A stretch of 22,823 nucleotides of DNA from RYN-431 sp036388295 (GTDB taxonomy: Bacteria > Planctomycetota > Phycisphaerae > Tepidisphaerales > Tepidisphaeraceae), in assembly GCA_036388295.1 (NCBI GenBank), contig DASVSC010000207.1:1-22823 (forward strand), given 5' to 3'. Below the pieces are notes generated by a model. The model did not search any database and was not told the DNA's origin. It worked only from the letters and a program-made list of their open reading frames with translations. Of this stretch, positions 16,131 through 22,823 are shown piece after piece. Within the stretch, counting starts at the first letter, position 1. Each line of letters starts with the position of its first letter. Both the position numbers and the translations under genes were made by a program.

Positions 16131-19100
16131 ATGATCAAGCACTTCGGCACGAGTTGGACCGCGTCGGCCAGCGCTACCGCAGTTTGTGGCAATCGACCGG
16201 GTTGGCCATCGCCTGGACGGTGCTGGCGATCATTGGGGTTGCGGCGCTCGTCGTTGCCCACCGGCAAGGTTACGGCTTGCCGCTCTGGGCACCGTTGACG
16301 CTCGCGGCGGTCGCGACCGTGTTCGCGGCCCTGCTTCCATTGCTGCTGAAACAGACCCGCAACCCGCACTGGGTGGCCCGTCGGCTGGAACGGCAATTTC
16401 CGGACCTGAACGCCCGCCTGCTGACGGCGCTGGAACAAAAACCGCACCCGGAAACCCGGCGGCTCGGCTACCTGCAGGACACGATCGTTGGCGAAGTCGT
16501 TCAGCACGCCCGCACGCAACGCTGGCATCATGTCACCACGCCGTGGGCGCTCGGCCTGGCCCGCTGGGGACAGCGCCTCGCGCTGGTAGCCCTGGTCGTG
16601 GTGTGCGGCGCGATGATCATGGGCGGCCTCCGTGGGTCCACGCCCAGCGGCGACGCGGCCGCGGCCGTCGGTGGCGCTATCAGCGTCGAACCCGGCGACA
16701 CCAGCATCGAACGCGGCACCGGCCTGCTCGTCCTTGCCCGCTTCAATGGCCCCCTGCCCGGCGACGTGCGGCTGCTTTCGAAAAACAAAGAGGGTGCCGT
16801 CGAGATCGTCCAAATGGCAAAGAGCCTGGACGACCCGGTCTTCGCCACGCGTCTGTCCTCGGTCGAACATGACCTGCAATACGCCGTCCGTTACGGCGAC
16901 CAGGAAACGAAGTGGTTCAACGCCAGCGTGTTCGAATACCCCGAACTGAAGCAGGCCGACGCGAACCTGAAGTTTCCCGGCTACACGAAGTTGGCCGAGA
17001 AGCGCGTCGAAGACGTGCGCAGCGTGACGGCCGTCGAAGGAACGAAGGCGACCCTCACCCTGCGCCTGAACAAGCCCGTCAAACAGGCCACGCTGCTGCC
17101 AACATCGCGCCCGTCCGCCAACGATCCAACGCCCGCCGCGGGCCCGCCGATTCAGCTCACGCCTGACCCGTCGCAGCCCGATTTGTACACGGCCACGATC
17201 GACTTCAAACAGTCGCAAACGCTCCGGCTGCAGCTGACCGACGGCGACGGTCGGCAGAACAAGCAGCCCTCCGCAGAACTGGCGATCAACGTCAACGCCA
17301 ACCGTCCGCCGGAACTCAAGCCCGTCACGCCCGGCCGCGACGTGGACGTGTCGCCGATCCAGGAACTGAGCACCGGCGTGCGCGTGTCGGACGACTTCGG
17401 CGTCAGCCGCGTCGGCCTCGCCTACAGCATGGCCGGCGGGCCGCCCCAGGACGTGGTTCTGGCGTCGGACGTGCCGGCGCAGGAGAAACGCGACGTCAGC
17501 CAAGTCCTCTCGCTCGAGCAGGCCAAAGCCGAGCCGGACCAGCTGATGTCCTATTATTTTTGGGCCGAGGACTTCGCCGCCGACGGCTCTGTGCGCCGCA
17601 CGAGTGGCGACATGTTCTTCGCCGAGGTGCGGCCGTTCGAAGAAATCTTCCGCCAGGGCCAGCAGCCCAGCGCCGGTGAGCAGCAGCAGCAACAACAGCA
17701 ACAGCAAAGCGGCAACGGCCAGCAGGCCGAGGAACTGGCCGAGTTGCAGAAGCAGGTGATCGCGGCGACGTGGAAAATCATCCGCCGCGAAACCAGCGCC
17801 ACGCCGTCGACCGCGTTCGTGCCGGACACCAAGCTGGTGAACGAATCCCAGGCGTCGGCCAAGGAACAGGTGAACCGGCTGGCCGAACGCGTGCGCGACG
17901 CACGCTCGCGCGGGTTCCTGAATAACGTCTTGCGTCACATGGACCGAGCGATCGAAGCGCTCAGCGCCGCCGCGGACGGCCCCGCCTTATCGGCGCTGCC
18001 GACGGCCCTGGCGGCCGAGCAGGCGGCGTACCAGGAACTGCTCAAGCTCCGCGCCCGCGAGTTCGAAGTTGTGCAAGGCCAACAGCAGCAAGGCCAGCAA
18101 AGTCAGTCCGAATCCTCGTCATCCAGTCGGCGTCAGCAGCAGCTCGATCAACTTCAACTGGATCAGGAGCAGAACCGCTACGAAACGCAACGCACGGCTT
18201 CGCCGCAGCAGCAGGAAAACCCCGAGCAACGCGAAACCCGGCAGGTGCTCAACCGCCTGAAGGAATTGGCCCAGCGCCAGGAAGACCTGAACCGCCAAAT
18301 GCAGGAGATGAAGTCGGCCCTGGAACAGGCGCGCGACACACAACAGAAGGAAGAACTGCAACGCCAGCTCGCCCGCCTGCGCGACCAGCAGCAACAGCAA
18401 CTGCGCGACACCGACGAATTGCGTGACCGCATGGACCGGCCGGAAAATCAGGAGCGCCTGGCCGAGTCACGGCAGCAACTGGAGCAGACGCGCGAAGACG
18501 TCCGCCGCGCGTCCGAACAGTTGGAACAGGGGCGGGTCCCCGAAGCGGCGACGTCGGGCGCTCGGGCCAGCGAACAACTGAATAACTTGCGCGACCAGGT
18601 CCGCCGCGGCGCGGCCGGGGAATTAGCCGAGGCCATGACCGATCTGCAGCGCGACGCCCGCGCGCTCGACGAACGACAGCAGCAGTTGTCGCAGCAACTC
18701 AAGCAACTCGATTCGACCGAACAGCGGTCACTGCGCGAAAGCACCGAACGCCAGCAGGCGACGCAGGCCTTGAACGAACAGAAGCAGCAGCTCAGCCGTT
18801 TGACCGAAACGATGCGTAAGACGGTCGAAGAGACGGAGGCGACCGAGCCGTTGGTGTCGAAGCAGTTGTACGACACACTGCGGCAGAGTACCCAGCAGAA
18901 GACGGACCAGGCTCTCGACGTCAGCCGGCAGTTGCTCGAACGCGGCTTCACGAACGAAGCACGCCAGGCCGAGGGCGAAGCGGCCAAGGGCATCACGCAA
19001 TTGCGACAAGGCGTGGAACAGGCGGCCACCGGTGTGCTTGGCGACGAAACCGAATCGCTCCGCCGTGCCCGCAACGAGCTCGACCAGCTCGCGCAGGAAC

Positions 19101-20449
19101 TGCAGCGCGAAGTCGACCGCAACCGCCCCGCCGGCGCGAGCGTTAGCGCCGCCGGCCCGGCGACGCGGCCGGGGGACCGATCGTCCGTCGCCCGCGCCAA
19201 CGGGCCGACGACGCGCGACAACCGATCCGCCGACGGGTCGAGCGGCCCGACCACACGCGGCAGCGGCCGACTGGCCATGGGTGGCCCGCGTCAGTCGGCC
19301 GGGGAGCGTGATCCGCAGCAGCAACGCGCCGGCGGCAATTCGCCCGGCGACCCAACACCGGACCGCCAGGCCGGTCAGCAACAGTCTGGCCAACAACAGG
19401 CCGGCAACGGCCGTACGCCTTCGACGCAACGGTCGCAGAGCGGTGGCCAAGGCGAACAGAACCGCCAAGCCAACCCATCCAGGGAACAAGGCCAGCAAGG
19501 CCAGCAAGGCCAGCAAGGCGAGCAAAACCAGTCTGGTATGCCCGGCGGAAATCAATCACAAGGGGGCGACGGCCAACAGCCCGGCGAGCAAGCCGGCGAT
19601 CAGCAGATCGGCGGCCAACCCGCACAAGGCCATCAACAGGCGGGCGGGCAACAGCCCGGTCAACGCGGACAAGGCGGGCAACAACCCGGCGGCCAACAAG
19701 GTGCCGGCCAACCAGGCAACCAACCGGGCGAGACACAGGCCGGGGCATCTTCCCCGTCACAGCCCGGCGGCCAACGCGGCAGCGGTCAATCACCAGGTCA
19801 AGGCCAGGGCGCGGCCCAGGACGATGCCAACAGCCAACAGCAGCCGTCCGACAACGCACAGGCGGCCGAAGGCGGTCAGCCAGGCGGACAGCCCGGTTCA
19901 CGCCCGGGCCAAGGCCGCCAGCCCGGCCTGCGGGGCCAGAACGGTGCGCCCGGCGAACCCCAGCCCGGCGAAGCCCAAGCCCCATCCGAAGGCGACCCGC
20001 AAGGCGAGCGTGGCCAGGGCCGACCGGGTGCCAGAGCCGCCGGCGGCCGGGCGGGGAACCCGGATCAACGCGGCGGCGGCAGCAGTGGCCCCAGCGACGA
20101 AAGCAACAGCGGCCCGCTCACCGGCGACGACTTCCGTGACTGGTCCGACCGTCTGCGTGACGTCGAAGAAATGGTCAGCGATCCCGGCCTGCGAGACCGC
20201 GCCGCCCGCATTCGAGAACGCGCCCGGGACGTGCGGGCCGAACTGCGGCGGCACTCCCAGCAGCCGAACTGGAACGTGGTGCAGGAAACGGTCGGCCAGC
20301 CGCTGGCGGAACTGCGCGACGCGGTCGCCCAGGAATTGCTCCGGCGAGACAAGCCGGACGCCCTCGTCCCCCTGGACCGCGAGGCCGTGCCGCCGCAGTA
20401 CGCCGAGCAGGTGCGTCGCTACTACGAGCGCCTCGGGAGCGGCCGATGA
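16127..20449 (+). CDS. DUF4175-like giant membrane/coiled-coil protein with Q/G/P-rich segment
   Basis: A 1440-residue protein. ATG 16127 overlaps the preceding stop; the reading frame is open further upstream, but that part only mirrors the BatA gene. Three membrane helices lie at about 25-45, 53-74 and 148-168, with NPHWVARRLERQFPDLNARL (79-98) between them, as in DUF4175-like proteins. A beta-rich extracytoplasmic part follows (about 180-500, including an Ig-like linker AINVNANRPPELKPV). Then come nine consecutive Gln (519-527), a long Gln/Glu/Arg-rich coiled coil (about 530-1010), a disordered Q/G/P/A-rich stretch (1062-1325), and a compact helical C-terminal domain (1326-1440; FRDWSDRLRDVEEMVSDPGL to YAEQVRRYYERLG). 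The coiled coil and linker could span periplasm or peptidoglycan and act as scaffold for the VWA partners. No catalytic motif is seen. Family is likely, function unknown. Confidence 0.85.
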   Translation: MNDQALRHELDRVGQRYRSLWQSTGLAIAWTVLAIIGVAALVVAHRQGYGLPLWAPLTLAAVATVFAALLPLLLKQTRNPHWVARRLERQFPDLNARLLTALEQKPHPETRRLGYLQDTIVGEVVQHARTQRWHHVTTPWALGLARWGQRLALVALVVVCGAMIMGGLRGSTPSGDAAAAVGGAISVEPGDTSIERGTGLLVLARFNGPLPGDVRLLSKNKEGAVEIVQMAKSLDDPVFATRLSSVEHDLQYAVRYGDQETKWFNASVFEYPELKQADANLKFPGYTKLAEKRVEDVRSVTAVEGTKATLTLRLNKPVKQATLLPTSRPSANDPTPAAGPPIQLTPDPSQPDLYTATIDFKQSQTLRLQLTDGDGRQNKQPSAELAINVNANRPPELKPVTPGRDVDVSPIQELSTGVRVSDDFGVSRVGLAYSMAGGPPQDVVLASDVPAQEKRDVSQVLSLEQAKAEPDQLMSYYFWAEDFAADGSVRRTSGDMFFAEVRPFEEIFRQGQQPSAGEQQQQQQQQQSGNGQQAEELAELQKQVIAATWKIIRRETSATPSTAFVPDTKLVNESQASAKEQVNRLAERVRDARSRGFLNNVLRHMDRAIEALSAAADGPALSALPTALAAEQAAYQELLKLRAREFEVVQGQQQQGQQSQSESSSSSRRQQQLDQLQLDQEQNRYETQRTASPQQQENPEQRETRQVLNRLKELAQRQEDLNRQMQEMKSALEQARDTQQKEELQRQLARLRDQQQQQLRDTDELRDRMDRPENQERLAESRQQLEQTREDVRRASEQLEQGRVPEAATSGARASEQLNNLRDQVRRGAAGELAEAMTDLQRDARALDERQQQLSQQLKQLDSTEQRSLRESTERQQATQALNEQKQQLSRLTETMRKTVEETEATEPLVSKQLYDTLRQSTQQKTDQALDVSRQLLERGFTNEARQAEGEAAKGITQLRQGVEQAATGVLGDETESLRRARNELDQLAQELQREVDRNRPAGASVSAAGPATRPGDRSSVARANGPTTRDNRSADGSSGPTTRGSGRLAMGGPRQSAGERDPQQQRAGGNSPGDPTPDRQAGQQQSGQQQAGNGRTPSTQRSQSGGQGEQNRQANPSREQGQQGQQGQQGEQNQSGMPGGNQSQGGDGQQPGEQAGDQQIGGQPAQGHQQAGGQQPGQRGQGGQQPGGQQGAGQPGNQPGETQAGASSPSQPGGQRGSGQSPGQGQGAAQDDANSQQQPSDNAQAAEGGQPGGQPGSRPGQGRQPGLRGQNGAPGEPQPGEAQAPSEGDPQGERGQGRPGARAAGGRAGNPDQRGGGSSGPSDESNSGPLTGDDFRDWSDRLRDVEEMVSDPGLRDRAARIRERARDVRAELRRHSQQPNWNVVQETVGQPLAELRDAVAQELLRRDKPDALVPLDREAVPPQYAEQVRRYYERLGSGR
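17681..17707 (+). repeat. Polyglutamine codon run (CAG/CAA x9)
   Basis: Nine consecutive CAG or CAA codons encode Gln519-Gln527 of the DUF4175-like protein, at the join between the beta-rich part and the coiled coil. The mix of synonymous codons indicates it is not a pure slippage tract. Confidence 0.9.
19310..20101 (+). repeat. Low-complexity Q/G/P/A-rich coding segment
   Basis: 264 residues (1062-1325 of the DUF4175-like protein) made mainly of Gln, Gly, Pro, Ala, Ser, Asn, Asp, Glu and Arg. I find no Phe, Trp, Tyr, Cys, Val or Lys, and only single Ile, Leu and Met residues. Frequent motifs are GQQ, GGQ, QPG and GQP. It should be disordered and flexible. The frame stays open throughout and resumes a folded, conserved-looking domain after it. 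Confidence 0.85.
19487..19531 (+). repeat. 9-bp tandem repeat, CAAGGCCAG
   Basis: Three perfect copies (19487-19513), one with a single change (CAAGGCGAG) and one more diverged (CAAAACCAG) encode QGQ-type tripeptides. The unit length keeps the frame, so copy number can vary without breaking the gene. Confidence 0.85.
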
Positions 20450-22823
20450 TCGCAGCAGCGTCGCTGGTCTGGGGCGCGCCGTCGTGGCGCACGGCAGCCG
20501 TGTCGGCGGCCGTCGTGCTGCTCTTGCTGCTGATGTGGAACTACTGGAAGCTGCGCGCCCCGATCTGGGTAAAGTTGCTGGCGGCCGGGCTGAAGGCGCT
20601 CGGCGTGGCGATCCTGGCGCTGTGCCTGCTAGAGCCGCTGTCGAGCGAAGCGCGCGCCCGGCCGGGGGCGAACCTGTTCGTCGTCCTGGCCGACAACAGC
20701 CAGAGCATGACGCTGCGGGATCGTGACGCGAAGCAGACCCGCGCCGAGCAGGTGCAAAGCGCCACCACCCGCCCCGCCGCGTGGCTGGACCGCGTTCGCC
20801 AGGATTTCGATTTGCGCCTGCACGCGTTCGACACGAAGCTACAGGCCGCGACGGCTGATTTCGGCGTGCTGAAGTTCGACGGCAGCAGTTCGAATCTGGC
20901 CGCCGCCCTGTCGCGCCTGCAGCGGCAGTACCACGGCCGGCCGCTCGCGGGCGTGCTGCTGATGACCGACGGCAACGCCACCGACGCCGACGCCGTCGAA
21001 CGCATCCTCGACGGCAAAGACGGCACGCGCTTGCCGCCGATCTATCCCGTCCTCATCGGCCAGGAGAAGTCCGCCGACGACATCAACCTGCAGCGCATCG
21101 ACGTGACGCAGACGAACTTTGAAGACGCCCCTGTTACTGTCGCGGCGCAGGTGACGGCCGCCGGGTACAGCGGCAAAACGCTGCTCGCGCAGCTGGTCGA
21201 TGAGTCGGGCAAGCTGATTGAACAGCAGACGGTCAAAGTCGACGACGAACGCACGCCCATCACCGTCCGCTTCAAGCTGCGCCCGGAGCAACTCGGCGTT
21301 TCGTTCTACCGCGTGCGGGTGGCCGAGGAAAAGCAGGTGGAGACGCTCGACCACGGCGGCGGCACCGAGGCCACGCTCGCCAACAACACGCGGCTGACCA
21401 CAGTCGACCGCGGCCGCGGCCCGTACCGCGTGCTCTACGTCGCCGGCCGGCCGAATTGGGAGTTCAAGTTCCTGCAGCGCGCGTTGCAGACCGACGACCA
21501 GATTCAGCTCGTCGGCCTGATGCGCATCGCCAAGCGCGAGCCGAAATTCGCTTACCTCGGCCGCGCGGGCGATTCTTCTAACCCGCTGTTCAAGGGTTTC
21601 GATAACAAGGACGCCGAACAGGCCGAGCAGTACGATCAGCCGGTGCTCGTGCGCATCGGCACGCGCGACGCCGACGAACTGCGCGGCGGCTTCCCGCGGA
21701 CCGCCGAGGAACTCAACCCGTTCCACGCCATTATCATCGATGATCTGGAATCCGAGTTCTTCACGCAGGACCAGATGCTGCTGCTCAAAGAGTTCGTGCG
21801 CCAGCGCGGCGGCGGGCTCCTGATGCTCGGCGGCCAAGAATCGTTCCACGACGGCAAGTACGACCGCACGGCCATCGGCGACGTGCTGCCGGTCTACACC
21901 GGCGACGCCCCGTCAACCGCCGAGGGCACGCGCTACCGCTTGTCGCTGACACGCGAAGGATGGCTCGAGCCGTGGATCCGCCTTCGCCCCGACGCGACGG
22001 CGGAACAGACGCGGCTCGACACCATGCCGGGCTTCCAAACCCTCAACGGCGTGCGCGGCATCAAGCCGGGCGCGACGGTGCTGGCGTCGGCTACCGTATC
22101 GTCAGAAGCGGGCGGCCCTGGGGGCGCGACAGTGCCCGCGCTGGTCGAGCAGCGCTTCGGCAAAGGCCGGGCGGCGGCCATGCTGATCGGGGATTTATGG
22201 CGATGGTCGATGCGCCGTGACCCGACGGCCGAGGACGACCTGCCCAAGGCGTGGCGGCAGACGGTCCGCTGGCTGGTGTCCGACGTGCCCCGCCAAGTGG
22301 AAATCGCGGCCGCCCCCCGCCAGGACGCGGACGACACGCAGGCCGCCATGAACATCAGCGTTCGCGTGCGCGACACGGCCTTCGCGCCGCAGGACAACGC
22401 GGCCGTCGCCCTGCACGTGACGACGCCGGACGGGCAGAAGGTCGACCTCACCGCCGAAAGCAGCGCCCGCGAGCCGGGCCTGTACGAGGCGGTGTACGTC
22501 CCGCGGCAACCGGGGGCTTACCGCGTTCGCGCGGAAACCAAGACAGCGGACGGGACCGACATTGCCGCCGTCGATACGGGCTGGACGACCGATCCTGCGC
22601 CGGACGAGTTCCGCGAGATCAAGCCGAACCGCGCGCTGCTCGAGCGCATCGCGAGCAAGACCGGCGGGCAAGTGGTGGCGGCCGCCGACCTGGATGGGTT
22701 CGCCCGCACGCTGCCGACGCGGAACGCCGAGATCGTCGAGCCCGAGATTCGTCCGCTCTGGCACCAGCCGTGGGTGTTCGTGCTGGCTATTGCCTGTTTC
22801 GCGGCCGAATGGGGCTTGCGACG
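20446..22823 (+). CDS. Membrane VWA protein with amidotransferase-like domain (open at right edge)
   Basis: The frame starts at ATG 20446, overlapping the DUF4175 stop, and is still open at the window end after 792 codons. Two N-terminal membrane helices (about 16-33 and 43-62) precede a VWA domain (about 76-205) with a MIDAS-like DNSQS (Asp83, Ser85, Ser87) and LLMTDGNATD. Next come an Ig-like region (about 210-320) and an amidotransferase-fold domain (about 324-560: PYRVLYVAGRPNWEFKFLQR, AIIIDDLESEF, GGGLLMLGGQESFHDGKYD). The usual Cys nucleophile is absent. A second beta-sandwich is likely at about 620-710. Near the edge a hydrophobic segment (WVFVLAIACFAAEWGLR, about 776-792) looks like the final membrane helix, so only a short tail is probably missing. 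Topology places the VWA and amidotransferase-like domains outside the cytoplasm. It is the seventh gene of the operon and likely a partner of the BatA-type protein. Confidence 0.88.
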   Translation, partial: MIAAASLVWGAPSWRTAAVSAAVVLLLLLMWNYWKLRAPIWVKLLAAGLKALGVAILALCLLEPLSSEARARPGANLFVVLADNSQSMTLRDRDAKQTRAEQVQSATTRPAAWLDRVRQDFDLRLHAFDTKLQAATADFGVLKFDGSSSNLAAALSRLQRQYHGRPLAGVLLMTDGNATDADAVERILDGKDGTRLPPIYPVLIGQEKSADDINLQRIDVTQTNFEDAPVTVAAQVTAAGYSGKTLLAQLVDESGKLIEQQTVKVDDERTPITVRFKLRPEQLGVSFYRVRVAEEKQVETLDHGGGTEATLANNTRLTTVDRGRGPYRVLYVAGRPNWEFKFLQRALQTDDQIQLVGLMRIAKREPKFAYLGRAGDSSNPLFKGFDNKDAEQAEQYDQPVLVRIGTRDADELRGGFPRTAEELNPFHAIIIDDLESEFFTQDQMLLLKEFVRQRGGGLLMLGGQESFHDGKYDRTAIGDVLPVYTGDAPSTAEGTRYRLSLTREGWLEPWIRLRPDATAEQTRLDTMPGFQTLNGVRGIKPGATVLASATVSSEAGGPGGATVPALVEQRFGKGRAAAMLIGDLWRWSMRRDPTAEDDLPKAWRQTVRWLVSDVPRQVEIAAAPRQDADDTQAAMNISVRVRDTAFAPQDNAAVALHVTTPDGQKVDLTAESSAREPGLYEAVYVPRQPGAYRVRAETKTADGTDIAAVDTGWTTDPAPDEFREIKPNRALLERIASKTGGQVVAAADLDGFARTLPTRNAEIVEPEIRPLWHQPWVFVLAIACFAAEWGLR

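Noticed and set aside
17681..20101. Possible CRISPR or satellite array in the CAG/CAAGGCCAG-rich DNA
   Set aside because: Repeat units are 3 or 9 bp, in frame and without spacers; this is low-complexity coding sequence.
19032..20726. 564-codon open frame overlapping the DUF4175-like gene in another frame
   Set aside because: Its alanine/arginine/proline-rich composition is a frame shadow of GC-rich repetitive DNA. The true frame keeps a folded domain after the repeat and the next gene starts within this frame's span.

Overview
The window is GC-rich (only about 600-730 is AT-rich) and tightly packed. Its largest gene block joins a MoxR ATPase, a DUF58 protein, a BatA-type protein, a DUF4175-like protein, a VWA/amidotransferase-fold protein and a DUF4159 protein. 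That set is typical of Planctomycetes and relatives (Phycisphaerae-like), so I infer a planctomycete chromosome. I see no insertion sequence, integrase, phage gene, CRISPR array, tRNA or rRNA.

Layout. (1) 1-282, minus: start of an AI-2E-family transporter, cut by the window edge. (2) 283-797: intergenic, no convincing gene. (3) 798-3373, plus: three-gene unit of a SRPBCC protein with an N-terminal membrane hairpin, a zinc/NAD alcohol dehydrogenase of the formaldehyde-dehydrogenase-like type, and a small membrane protein. (4) 8198-3414, minus: light-signalling operon, reading bacteriophytochrome kinase, then single-domain response regulator, then hybrid kinase (REC-PAS-HisKA-HATPase-REC). Gaps are only 2 and 7 nt. 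(5) 8199-8489: divergent control region with a strong inverted repeat. (6) 8490 to the right edge, plus: at least 14.3 kb in one seven-gene operon. The order is secreted TPR/gluzincin metalloprotease, DUF4159, MoxR AAA+ ATPase, DUF58, BatA-type VWA protein, 1440-residue DUF4175-like coiled-coil protein, and VWA/amidotransferase-fold protein (open at the right edge).

How they may work together. In the large operon four junctions are ATGA stop/start overlaps and MoxR-DUF58 has a 4-nt gap, so the products are probably made together. MoxR and DUF58 are cytoplasmic. The BatA, DUF4175 and last VWA proteins are membrane-anchored with large extracytoplasmic parts. The protease and DUF4159 protein carry signal peptides. 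This suggests a trans-envelope machine in which the ATPase remodels or activates periplasmic VWA clients, but its substrate is unknown. In the light module, biliverdin-type phytochrome signalling would pass through the small receiver, and possibly the two receivers of the hybrid kinase. None of these three proteins has a DNA-binding output domain, so the final target lies elsewhere.

Two start sites deserve attention. The DUF58 gene appears to start at a CTG preceded by a strong Shine-Dalgarno, and the response regulator starts at TTG.
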